A DNA stretch of 64,000 nt from assembly GCA_964034945.1 (NCBI GenBank), contig OZ035961.1, forward strand, positions 87,810,124-87,874,123, read 5' to 3'. Below, piece after piece: positions 32,695 to 43,900 of the stretch (position 1 is its first letter; each line of letters starts with the position of its first letter). The notes below the pieces were generated by a model. That model was not told where the DNA came from, made no database searches, and saw nothing but the letters and a program-made list of their open reading frames with translations. The DNA comes from Chrysopilus asiliformis (lineage: Eukaryota > Arthropoda > Insecta > Diptera > Rhagionidae). A program made the translations under genes and the position numbers.

Positions 32695-35600
32695 GACGGA
32701 CGGACATGCAGAAATTAATTATTTTTATCATTGTAAACACACTGGTGTAATTCATTTTTGTGTGTGATGACGGGATCTTGGCGTTACAAACGGTAAGGCA
32801 AAGTTAGTATACCCTTTGGTTTCACCATACGGGTATAAAAATGTAAATAGTGGAGTTATCTTGTTTTTGCAGTAACTCGACGGTGTAAAATCCATTAGGA
32901 AAATAGCTATTCGTCTAGTTTCCCGCAATTTTTATTATTTTAAACCCTCGATTAGACATAAATGTCACCAATCTTCATGTCTTGCCAAAAAATGTCTTTT
33001 GGATACAGTATTTTCGTAGACATTTGTGATCTTTTCGACAAAAGAGTCGGAAAAAAAATCTGTCTTTAGTGTCATTTTAATTGAGACGAAATCTTAAGGT
33101 GCAAAATTTTCGGGTAATATATTTTGAATTGACGAGGAAATTTCACTGGCAAATAAATCATCTTCTATGATAAGCCGTCATTCACAAATCACAAATTTTT
33201 GGGCAACTTGAGTTTAATTTTTTTTTTTTTTTTGGAAAATCGCCAAGCCATGCAGGTTTGGTTTTTTATTTTCATTGCGTTGACATTTGACAGTTCAATT
33301 ACACCTTCGGCTTTGGCCAAACCTGCGATTTAATTTTGACCAGAGCTGATTAATCGATCGGACTCTAAAATTGACTTTAGGGAGTTTTCAGGATCGCTGA
33401 TCACGAATTTGGTGTTAGAATTTCAATATTCGAAATGAAAGTCCTGAAGGCAAACCAATTGTTTTTCTTCAAAAATCTAGGATATTTCTTGTTTTTTTAG
33501 TGCAAAATACTTCTGTAAAACACTTTGATTTTAGTGTTTAACCATTGAACCATTTCTGATTCATGATTTATACTCGAGCTTTGATGTATGGATATAAAAT
33601 CCTATTCTAAACACATTTTACTTTTATAAATTGTTTTCGAGAAAATTGTAAAAACTGTTTCGTTTGTTTGGGGAAGGGGGAGCAATGGTTCTATTTTGTG
33701 CGTTCAAGAACTTAGCCTTGCTATTCACTAGAAACGTAGCTATACAAAATTTTAATCCTTTCGAAAGTTATGGTGTTTTAGGACAGACGAACCGACGGAC
33801 ATGCGGAAATCAAAATCTTTCGTCATCCCGAACGCCCTGATGTAGTTCATTTTTGTGTCCGACGGTTGGTTTGATGTGTTGCAAACGGTTAATTAAAATC
33901 CTATAATATAATACGAGAAATGTTTGTCTGCACAACGATCTCGAAAACCCGCCTAACGATTTTCACGAAACTTGGGGGGTTAGAGATTTTCGGGGCCAAG
34001 TAATCGATCTAGATAGGTCTCACCTCTGAGAAAATTCCCCTCGATACCCCTCGCCTGGTATCTTCGAATTGGGTTGTCCGATCTTAATGAAATTTTACAG
34101 TATTACTAACGGGGCTAAGGGCTTTTGATTTTCCCACTACAAACCTGACTTTTCCCTCCTCTCGATACCCCTCGCCTGGTGTCTTCGAATTACGTGAAGG
34201 TATCTTAATGAAAATTCGCAATATTGCTAGGGAGTAAGGTTTTTCGATATGCCTTCTAAAAATATCACTTTTTAGATATTTGGATCCAGGATTTCAAACC
34301 TCAGGAAAGGTGGTGTCGAGATTACGTGAATCTACTCTTTTCTCCAAAATTTCAGCAAAAGGACGACTTTGAGGTGGCCGAGTATGGCTCAGTTTTCCTG
34401 GTACTTTTTAATAATTCTATATGATTCATATATAAAGTATAAAAACGCTTAAAGTCGAAACGAAATTTACAGATAAATTGGCTCTATAGGGTTCCTCAAA
34501 CTCACATAAGGCCGCCAAACGCTTCTGGGAGCCCATTTATTTGTAAATATTTAACATATTTTCATATCTCGGAAAAAAGTTTGAATAAATTTTATTTTGT
34601 CATCAAATTTTAGCATTTTTTAGTTGCCCAACTTCGTTTTTTACAAAAAAAATCCATTTGTCAGAATCAAATTGATGACATAGCGGGGAAAACGATCAAA
34701 GTCTCAGTTTAATTGTTTTGAAATAAAGAATCTTTTAGTTTTGAAAGTCATAACATTCAGTGAACTATTAAACTTTGCTATGACTATGCAGAACAATTGC
34801 ACTACATTTTGTGGAATTAGATCGCTTTTCCAACAAAAGCATGTGGTTTTGATACAATTCAGAAATTTTCGAGACCATAATCTTAATTTCCGTTAAAAGC
34901 GTTCTCCCGCCATGTCTTCAATTATTTAATTTAAAGCCCAATTTACATTGAAAGCACTCTCAAAATTTCAAGAGAGACGGTTTAGTATTTATATACTTTT
35001 TCCAAGAAAGATACTCAATAGTAAACACTAAGCGTTAATCGACAAAATACTATTCACAAGATCGAATGTGAAAATATTCACGCCCATGCCCCCAAACTCC
35101 CAATGTTTTACGATTTGCTTTTAACATTTGTGCTTTATGTACTTGAAATATGCCCCACCTAAAACGTTGATTTTCTACATCCCAAAAAGCAAACATTTAA
35201 TTCTATTTCCCAAAAGAATATTCCATAAATTATTTGATCTTACCTTCCTTCCTCACGAGCCAATTTCCTCATTTCAAAATCAGTAGCTAGACGTCTATCA
35301 ATTTCTGGAATTGCCTTTTCCGTCGCCGATTTCTGAATGAAAGCACACGGCAATTCAGCATTGTCGGCGGTCAGCTGAATAGTAGCAGCTTCGGCCTCCT
35401 GGGGCTGTAGTGGTGGCACAAGACTGGCCATAAATGCCTTCTTGATATTAGCTGAGAGTGTCTGTGTCAGTTGATCCTTGCAGGTGATCATAGCCATGCC
35501 GGCGGTCAAATTCCTAACCATATAATGGGCAGCAGTACGCATTCGTGTTTCGTCTGGATCGAGAGCGAAATCCTTACGGATAATCTGTTCGCATGTGCTG

Positions 35601-38600
35601 ACACCGATTCGGACACTCCGATCAACGACTGGTTGCAGCCATTCTGTGATTGTCCTTTCAATTGCACCCAAAACGACGTGCCTGACATGTGGAGTTGCAT
35701 GTAGGATCGCAATGCTAGGCGACAGAACGACGTGCTGAGCGAGTGACGAGAAATTTGTGACACTGATATCGACGTAGCTAAAGCGGGGCTCTGGCGGATT
35801 GATGGTCACCTGGCCGGCATTTTCACCAGTCGCACTGGGTGAGGGATTTGCCACCGAGCTGGAACTCATCTGATCATCGCCAATGGCGGCAATTTCCTTT
35901 TGCTGTTGCTGCTGTTGTTGTTGGGGCTGAGATAGTTGATAGATCAAACTCAATGCCCTTTCAGGATCTTTTAGATACACGGCGGGCTTCAAATCAACAA
36001 CATCGATGCTTAGTGTCTTGCAGAGTACTTCAATTTCGAATTTCAAGTTCAATTTTAGGTCGGGCTCCTGATGCAATTCAGCCAAAACATTCATGATAGC
36101 CATGGTCCATGGATTTGGTGGTTTAAATACCTTACTCTTGGCACAGGATTCCAAAACTTTAGCGACAAACGGAACAACGTAGAGCAATTCTTGTTGTCCG
36201 CGATGATATGCTTCAACTAGTAGTGATTTCAAATCGATATCGATTTGCAGTATTGGCCGATTTCGTCCCAGGGTCATCATACCGAGCCAGTGACCCAAAT
36301 TTTTCAACAAACTGCGATCCGAGAAGTTGGCTATTCCTTTATCGGACAGCAATAGAACTTTGATGTTGCGGAACGTCTCCTTTGTGACCATGCGAATGAT
36401 TTCTGGAACTTTTAATGCATCCAAAAAGTTGGAATAGAGCGAATGGAAATTGTGTTCGATTGAAGCACGCTTTAAAACCAAATATCGCGACATCCACTGC
36501 CAATACTCCTTGGTCATAATCTCCTTGATCTCTTCGCACTTCTGCTGTAGATTCAGTTGGCTAAGATTGTTGAAAATGAAAGCCGTCTTATCTTGGATGG
36601 CGTCTGGAGGCTCCTTGATTTCGTCCTCTCGATTGGCATTCAACAAAGTGTTAATATTCGTTGCAGTGGCGATTGATTTGACACGCGACGAATGGATCGC
36701 CTGACTGTTAAGGACTGATGGTTTTGCGGCCTGTGTCGGAGTGGTCACAATGTTGCCGGTTACTGAATTGCTGCGATAGAGTTGAGCGTCCGGTTGTGAA
36801 GGCTGTTGTCCTGCTTGACTCTGCATTAAATGAGCCATCGATGGTGGCAGAACGGATCCCTGGGGCTTATTCGGGGGCTCACGACTCTGATAGCCGTACT
36901 CGACGTACTGAATGAGATGTGGTGGAAAATCCTGGAAATGTGGAATCGATCGGACGTACTCGCAGTACTTATTGTACTGATGAAGACGCGTTTTGAAGCG
37001 ATCCAGAGCAGTTATGCCAAAGTAGTACATTTTAGAGCCCTCTGGCTTGCGTAGGGCGTCCAAAACGCAACGTAATGCCAGGCCAAGGGCAACACAAGTC
37101 GCCACTAGATTGCGTTCGATGATTCCGCCAAAAAGTTGGGCGGTAATTTGCAGCTCCTTCTCTGGATACTGTGGGAAAAATCGATACTCCTCGAATAAAT
37201 TACGCAGCATGCATTGGTAAACTTCCTGTTCACGTCGAATGCTTGAATCCTTGAATCTCTGCAGCATGTCGAGGACCTCATCAATGGATAGAGTTGGATG
37301 TGGCGGATGGTTGTAAATTCGTTGGAAATAACTGTTCGCCTCGTCTTCAACTTCTTTAGAAACGGTCTGTGCTAAATCGGCAATAGCTCCTGGTGACGGC
37401 GGAATTTGCATCCCTTTATCACCGGTTGGTGGGGTCGCTTGGATCCTGCCCATTGCATTAACGTTGGGTGGAGCTGTTGGTAGAGACATCATCGGGAATG
37501 GACTGTTGGAGGGTGCTGCAAGTATGCGCGATGGCGATGCTGGTGTGGAAACGAGATTGCCAAGGACATTGCCGAAATTGAAAGCGCCATTTGGTCCAGA
37601 CAAATTCAATCCAGCCATGTTGGTGTTCAGTCCGGCCAGAGACTCTGCCACCGTTGGGGCAAACATCTGCTGTGCACTTAGATTTCCGCTAAATGGGGCC
37701 GCTTCTAGGCCTCTGTGTGCCCTCAAAACGCCCGGCGGAGGTGGTTGTCTTGCTTTGTGAGCAATCATGTTACAATTGGCGGTGATTTGCATGATTACAT
37801 CACAGAGTTCCTGTTGAACGTTACCAGCGCACGCCTGCAAACACGTCAGCATTGTGGTCAAGGTTTCATGCGGCAATTGGGCCGCTTTTGGGATTTGATC
37901 GTCTGGGATTTTCGAGCCGGTGATCTGTGGACATCGTCTTTGCAAGAATTTAACGATCGCTTGGACAAATGGCTCGCCATGTTCTCGTATTTTATCGCTC
38001 AGCCACTTTTCCAACTTCAAATATTCACGGCGCGATGCTAAACACGCCAAATCAATGACAAACATGAATGCACGGGCATTCAGCAGACTGGACAGAGCTT
38101 TGAGATCCTGGGCAACATCCAGAATGCGTGACAATCGTGACTGATCGCTATCGCCTCGAAGATACCACTCGGACATGGCATGCATGATGATGTGACGAAG
38201 AGTGTGACTGAAGTTGGTCGAATTCCAAGCGTGATGGAGAATCACTCCAGAGTTGGGATGATTACCGAGGAAAGTCGGTATCAAGCTGCCAAAAATCTCC
38301 TGTCGCAACACCGAAAGCGGTGGATTGATCTGCAACAGCGCCATGAACAGAACGTCCGGACATTGTTGAGCTGGAAATTTGAAAATCTCCAGAATTTGAT
38401 TATGAAATCCGTGGTCAGCGATGTGTAACAATATTTCAACTAAATGCAATGATTTCCACGCCATAACCTCCTTGTTTTCAGTTTCTGGAGGCGTTTTTAG
38501 CAAATCGATCGACACCGGGGTGATGATGTGATCAGCGATCGAGAAGATGTCGGGATTTTTCAACATCAGCGTAATTATAGAGAACTGACCCTCGAAATTC

Positions 38601-41600
38601 TGCCAATGCCTGTAGATCATGTCCATGGGGAAGCGTTCGTTGGAGATTTGACAGCCCAGACGAACGATCGTTATCAGAAGATTTAGTCCGACGCGGTCTT
38701 TCAAAACAAACTCCGGGTGATCCAAACCACTGACGACTTCCTTCCACACCAAATTCGGCATGACCTCCTTCAATGCAGCGACAAAAACGTCCGGCTTCCA
38801 AGTTTGTGTCGCATCATTCGGTGATGTCACTTTCGCCAATTCCTTCTTTTCACCCGCTGTACCCTCGGCAGTGCCTGTTGCTCCTGCAGCAGTTGCAACA
38901 CCTCCTCCTGTACCTGTACTACCACTGCCAACAGCCCCAACTGACTGCCCCTGACCGGGCCAGAAACTCGCTGGCGCTGGTAAATTTACACTGCAATCGG
39001 CGAGATTCGTGTGCGTTCGACACATTAGGCCGATTATTTTCGCAACATCCTGTGTTTGAATCTCCCGACCGCATACCTTCGATAGATGATTTTTGCATTC
39101 TTCGATTGTTGATGTGAAGCCGTATCCAATTTCCATAATCAAATTGGACCACGATGTGTCCATTATGGTACTGTTCGTCGATACAAATTCGTCTAATGTC
39201 TCTAACAATTCAAATGGTTCGATTTCTTCAGACTCACTATATAGATATGTCGATAGAATAAGCGGTACACGTTCTTTCGGGAATTCTTTACGTAATTTCT
39301 CAATAAATTCCTTGTACTGGTCTTCTGTTAATCCAAATGTTATGTAACGTTGCGCTAGCGATAACAGAAGAAATTGTAGCAAATCGGGTGTAATATCGTT
39401 TAAACTTCGATCAGTTTCGTTTTCTGTGTACGATTCAATTAGCTGTGGCAATGATTTCTTTAAGTGCTCAACTGAGGATTTCGCTAGTTCCTGATTATTC
39501 GAGTTGGTCAATGCTAATGCAATTACAATCTCAAGCAACTTGGAACTATTGATCGCTTTGCAAATTTGTGGTATCAACGATGGTAATGGTTTTATACTCT
39601 GAAATATTTACAAAATATTTGATTGTTTATCATTTCTATCACATTTGATTTTTGTGTTATGAAATTACCTTTTGTAGAGTTAGACAGGTTTCGATTGCAA
39701 AGCAAAGATTCGATACTAATGTTGGTTTTGTCAATAAATCGTTTATTTCACTTGCTAATAGCTTACAGTGTAACGGATAGTTGGATGATTCTATAAAGTC
39801 AATAGCCGAGAAAAGACAACGCAGATAATGGCGATCCGCTTCTAAACCGAATTCTTCCACAAACTGAAATAAGAAAAAGATGAGAATTTTAACAAAAACC
39901 CAATAGTTTTTACGATATATTTTTTTTAAGCAGTCTAGAGCAGTTGTAGTGAAGTATGGGGGTCTTGATCGGTTTGATGTAGATGCCAAACTTAAACTTT
40001 ACGCCGTTGATCAGTCAAAAGTTGGAATAACCGACCGTGTCTAAACCGTAGGTGCTCAAATGTGACGTCACCAAAGGCGACATCTTCAAAGAGTTACAAA
40101 AAATACCTTTTTATATTATTGAGGGTTTCGCGAAAGTTTTAGTGACCACTACATCGAGATAAGGAGGGGTTCTTCATAAAATACGTCACACTTTTAGAGG
40201 TACTCAACTACATACAAAAAATCTAGAAAGAGGGAGGCTTAAAATTACTGTATTTTATTTCGGACGAATTTCAAGCAAAAAAAAGGCCTGTAATCTCGAT
40301 TTAGTGACCGGTGAAAATTTAGTGAAACCCGCAATTACTGTTTTAGTAATCGTGCCCGCCAAATCAAAGAGAACACTTTCGATTGCCGAAACTTCAAATC
40401 TGTAACTCAAAAATTTCCCACCAGAAAGCATGATTTGTCGTTCTTGTCGCATTACTTTTACAGCAGAATTACAGCATTTCGAAACCTTAAATTGCCTTTT
40501 TCTCGAAATCAATTTTTTTGAGTTATGCCGTTGTTGCATTGAATGAGCGATATGTTTTAGGACCTGTAAGGATAATGTGACTATCTCTTTTTCGAAATTC
40601 TGGATTAAAAATGTTCACATCAGTCCTTACATCATACCATCATCCTCGACGCTACAGCTCTCGAAGAGTCTGGGCCTCCTCAATTGAGGTAATTTCTTCC
40701 CTACTTTGCACCTATAGTTTTTACATGGACTGCGAACCATGGATGAATTACAACATTTGTAAGGTTTTTACGTTGCAACCAATCGACAGCAGAGGCCATG
40801 AGCACCAAGCGGCAATTATCACTACTAATTTCGTAAAGCAAGTTGAGTGGACTTGAAACCAACAGCATGCCAAAATCGGGAATTGAACCACCGACGTCCA
40901 GACTACGGACCAAGTACTTTACCACTTGGACTACGCTGGACCTTCCTCACATTATAGCTACAAAAAAAAATGAAAACGATATATTCGTGTTATCTTTACA
41001 AAATATCGATATTTGATCAGATTCGTGATCAGCGGCCTCCAAAACCCACTAATGTAACTTTTCTTGAAAAAATTGGGAAAAAAATATTAGCGTTATCTTC
41101 ATTTACAAGACCTAAATGAATTTTGACACACTTGAAACCTAGCTCAATCGTTTCCGGGTCCCCGAAGATGTGAAGAGTATAAATTTCATCAAAATCGGTC
41201 GAACCATTTTCAAAATGAAGGGGACACACGTCGTGCTTTTACGTGGGAAAAATAACTAAAAGTTAAAACAAAATTAATAAATATACATAACACTGCACAA
41301 CAGCCATTTTCCTGCCAAAGATTTTACAATCTATTTAGAATAATTTGACGTCGCTGAATCTGAATCTGCAAGTGGTTTGGCTAGTTTTTGAGAAAATCTC
41401 AAAAAAGATTCTATTTTTCGAAAAAAAAATTCCAACACAAAAAAGTAGTTTTTTGTCGGGTAGTGTAATTTATCTACTAGTTTTTTTCTATTGCATAATA
41501 AAGTGAAATGAAATGATACTTTCAACAATTTTTTTTAAAAAAAGGCAATGAAAATGTTGATGAAAGACATTTTAAAAATTCGTATTCGTGGTTTTTAAGT

Positions 41601-43149
41601 TAATCAGTGGACTGCATAATAAAAGATTATAAAAAAAAATAAAGCATATGAAAATTGGTAGCGCAAAAAACAGATCAATTAAGAAAATTTAAATTTGCCA
41701 AAAGAAAAAAAAAATTACGTGAGTAACAAAATGAAAAATTGCATCCGATGAAAAGTAGGTTGTCTCATTTACATGAATCGTAAAGCGTATTTTGCAGAAA
41801 AAAATTATCTCAAATAAAGACTGACAGCGTTCAAGCTATTTTTGAAGCCCTTTTCAGTCGAGATCTGTTAAAGCAAGAGAATGTTTTTTTTTCAGCTTGT
41901 CGTGCGTGCACCTGCTGAGGGAACTTTTTTCATTCACCTTCAATACAGGTAGGCATTTTTTCAGGATTATTTTATAAGGGATTTTATTGAGAGATTTCTA
42001 AAGAAACAACGACTCATAATTCCCCGAAATTTGAGGGGAATTACGAATGGTTGTTTCTTAAGCTATCTCCCAATTCTGAGAATTTTACAAAATACCCTAA
42101 AAGCTGCTGGAGGGCAAAGACGCTTTTAGGGAAAAAAAACTGAAAACTCAATGCAGGAAAAATATCTATAAAACTCACAGTTTCCAAATGAATTTATTTA
42201 AATTGCTAATGCAAATGCGCTGGTGAAATGTAAATTGCTGTAATTATGTAAATGAATACCTTAACTTAAACTTTGATCAAACACAATTTCTTTCAAGCGA
42301 TGGAACAAAAATGTCAAACATATGAAATAAGTTTTTCCCTTTTTTCGACACATTTTCACTAAATGCTGGTACAAAAGTGGTTCACTCAATAATCAGTCAA
42401 AAACTCCATCCGCACATTTAACCATTATTATATTAATAATACTTTTTCCAGTAGTTTTTCTCTAACTAAAAAATAAAATCCAGCAAAAATGATTTTCGAC
42501 TATCATGGCGTCCAAAAATCAAACACAAAATCCGGGTTGCCATGATGCTGAAAAACTTCCACCTCCAGTTTGTGCCACTTTCGGTGATTGCAAATGTTTT
42601 TCTATGGAATTTCTTTAAATTTGGAAGCAAAAGGTATTCAAATTGCAGGAGTGTAAATATTATTGCTTGTCATAAACTGTAGGTATCGAATTTAATTACT
42701 TGGCAGGATAAAATTAAAAAAGAGACGAAAATCCAGTCAGTTTGGGAAAATCCCTCGTACAACTGAATCTAGTACTGCCCAAAGCGACGAATCTACCAAA
42801 ATAAAACTTCTACAAAAGAAGGAAATTAGCTATCAACCAGAACACTTTTTGGGAAAGGAATTTGATTCCGAGGCAAAATACTTTTTGCCAGAGCAAGTGT
42901 TGGTGGTGCACACACCAGCAATTTCACTTCATCTCCATGTGAAGGTCAGAACAGGACAGAGCACGATCTCAAAGAACAGCGGATTCGTCACGTAGAAAAA
43001 TGTTCGCCATTCTCACAGTTTTGGAAAATCCATTAGTTAAAACTCACCTGAGCCAAATGTCGGCAATTCTGGGCAAGATTCTTCTTGTTCAAGTTATTCA
43101 CCAAATAACTAATCTGCGTTAGCGTTGTGTTTAGGGGCTCCTGGTTCAT
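28167..43149 (-). CDS. Not1: CCR4-NOT complex scaffold subunit 1 (CNOT1/Not1), 2417 aa, complete
   Basis: Scaffold of the cytoplasmic CCR4-NOT deadenylase that shortens mRNA poly(A) tails. Seven coding exons on the minus strand, all GT-AG: 43048-43149, 39669-39863, 35244-39598, 31304-31490, 29272-31232, 28326-28685, 28167-28260. Together they give 7254 nt with no in-frame stop before the TAA. Domains, roughly: N-terminal HEAT repeats (start to about 830); the MIF4G-like CAF1/Pop2-binding region starting near [13 protein letters not shown] (about 835-1060); a short polyQ (eight Q) linker; the CNOT9-binding DUF3819 region (about 1375-1520, with [12 protein letters not shown] and [10 protein letters not shown]); and the C-terminal Not1 superhelix (about 2000-2390, with [14 protein letters not shown] and [13 protein letters not shown]). 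It ends in a polyQ-flanked tail. Length equals the family norm (about 2400). The start is the first ATG of a conserved N-terminal exon, immediately after a tiny uORF. Introns 39864-43047 and 31491-35243 are repeat-filled. Confidence 0.97.
28797..28940. repeat. 20-bp minisatellite in a Not1 intron, seven units
   Basis: The unit GGCGAATGTACGCGATTCAT is repeated seven times between 28797 and 28936, followed by a partial GGCG. The units are identical except for one base in the fifth spacer (GACG). It lies in the 586-bp intron 28686-29271. The remainder of that intron contains further GCGAATGT and ACATTCGCC motifs in both orientations (near 29115 and 29193), so the minisatellite may have grown from a mobile-element end. 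Confidence 0.92.
31680..31790 (-). repeat. R1-like fragment in a Not1 intron
   Basis: Read on the minus strand, GTCAAATGGAACGGTTATG, AATCATATTTCG and CCGTTTTCGAGAAAATCG match the middle part of R1 copies. The fragment is short and diverged. Confidence 0.4.
32070..32840 (+). repeat. Dispersed repeat R2, nearly complete copy
   Basis: It has the full series of R2 motifs: CAATCTGGCAATTATTG, AAACCCGTATGGTGA, CCAATCGGATTTTGATGTAT, GATAAGATGCACCG, GTATGGGGGGTACC, TTTCAAGTCTCTAGCTC, the GACGGACGG/GACAGACAG tract (about 32647-32704), CACTGGTGTAATTCATTTTT and CACCATACGGGTATAAAA. CCCGTATGGTGA near the start and CACCATACGGG at the end are inverted copies. It lies in the Not1 intron 31491-35243, which runs on the opposite strand. 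Confidence 0.7.
33560..33905 (+). repeat. Dispersed repeat family R1, copy 3
   Basis: The R1 motif order is present in a Not1 intron: TTTGATGTATGG, TTTTCGAGAAAATTG, TTAGCCTTGCTATTCAC, GGACAGACGAACCGACGG, and TTCATTTTTGTGTCCGACGG. Confidence 0.6.
33906..34445 (+). repeat. Repeat with two tandem CGATACCCCTCGCCTGGT units
   Basis: CGATACCCCTCGCCTGGT followed by a TCTTCGAATT motif and TCTTAATGAAA occurs twice, about 120 bp apart (near 34040 and 34160). It is preceded by CTCGAAAACCCGCC and CACGAAACTTGGGGGG. It ends in an AGTATAAAAACG motif like R1 and R2, so it is probably a further family of the same kind. No coding sequence is present. Confidence 0.5.
40620..40945 (-). mobile_element. tRNA-derived SINE in a Not1 intron
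   Basis: On the minus strand a tRNA-like head starts near 40945. The A box is TAGTCCAAGTGG (40922-40933) and the B box GGTTCAATTCC (about 40879-40889), spaced as in tRNA genes. The body then runs to lower coordinates and ends with CCCAGACTCTTCGAGAGC and a short GATGATGG-like tail near 40630. The head shows no intact acceptor stem, so it is a SINE rather than a tRNA gene. Its end is approximate. Confidence 0.7.
41985..42075. repeat. Imperfect 35-bp inverted repeat
   Basis: A left arm beginning GAGAGATTTCTAAAGAAAC and containing AATTCCCC pairs with a right arm GGGGAATTACGAATGG and GTTTCTTAAGCTATCTC. The arms differ at several positions. It lies in a Not1 intron and is probably an old hairpin MITE. 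Confidence 0.5.
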
Positions 43150-43160
43150 AATTCTCCCAT
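43146..43160 (-). promoter_or_regulatory. Minimal uORF overlapping the Not1 start codon
   Basis: On the minus strand an ATG (43160-43158) opens four codons (Met-Gly-Glu-Leu) whose TGA stop uses the T and G of the Not1 start codon in an ATGA overlap. Ribosomes that terminate there are placed directly on the Not1 ATG, so termination-reinitiation or leaky scanning would govern Not1 translation if the transcript includes this ATG. The 5' end of the transcript is not known. Confidence 0.5.
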
Positions 43161-43900
43161 CGACAAGAGACGAGCGGAAACTTCAAAAGCTGAAGCTCCC
43201 ACCACTGGCGCTCTATTGAATAATTCCAACAAAGGTTTCTTTTGTCTTCGATTATTGCTCCATTTCGTGGCTGGTCGAATCCTTGAAGCGATGACGGAAT
43301 GGAAATAACGTCGCAATTCCAGACGAATTTTGGCCCCGCAGCAGGGGCCAATTTGCAAAGTCGGAGTACCTCTTTCACCAGAAATCCTATGCTTTGCTGG
43401 ACTTTTTGTCGAGTGAAAGTTGAACACTTCACTTTTATGTAGTTCCTAAGCACTTAAAAATGAATTTAAAACCAAAAACGAAAGGTTTTCGAGCACTTTT
43501 CACGGTATTTTTGCGCACAGAAAATCAACAAAACTCCTCAGTCGAAATTCTGCTATCGTACCAGAGTGGAACATGAGACGTAGCAGATTTCCAATTCGGC
43601 GAAAATCCACCCGAAATTTGTCACAAATCCGTGCTGTCGTTTTGACTGGAATTCGCTTTGAAAGTGTTCTGAGATTTTTTTTTTGAATATCTATTTAAAA
43701 CAAGAAAGCCTACAATTGCTACGAGGAATTTGGGTAAAATCTTCATGAGATTATTCTAATTAAAATCCAATGTTAGTAAAAGCCATCCGAAGTAGTATAC
43801 TTCACTGCATTTGCAATTTTTAATTTATAAAAAAAAAACACATTTACTGTTCAATCCCTTTTAATACTTATCAACATGGTATATAATGATGGTTTTACCA
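43150..43900 (-). promoter_or_regulatory. Not1 5' leader and promoter region
   Basis: The 750 bp between the Not1 ATG and the stop codon of the upstream SMYD4-like gene must hold the Not1 leader and promoter, and the end of the SMYD4-like transcript. GC is raised between about 43160 and 43640, as for a transcribed leader. I see no TATA box that decides the start site. ATTAAA sequences near 43820 and 43860 (minus strand) could serve the SMYD4-like 3' end. Confidence 0.45.

Noticed and set aside
32471..32767. Frame with repeated TDRQTDGR peptides
   Set aside because: It is a translation of the (GACG/GACA)n tract of repeat R2, with no homology and no start context.
36699..39347. Numerous plus-strand and alternative-frame ORFs of 60-115 codons across the Not1 large exon
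   Set aside because: They are antisense or out-of-frame shadows of a conserved coding exon.
40877..40945. Possible tRNA gene (A and B boxes present)
   Set aside because: No acceptor stem pairs, and the sequence continues as a SINE body, so it is annotated as a tRNA-derived SINE.
43109..43453. Two overlapping minus-strand frames of 93-114 codons upstream of and across the Not1 start
   Set aside because: They begin at non-ATG codons, and one overlaps the Not1 exon in the wrong frame. They are leader sequence; only the four-codon ATG uORF is worth noting.
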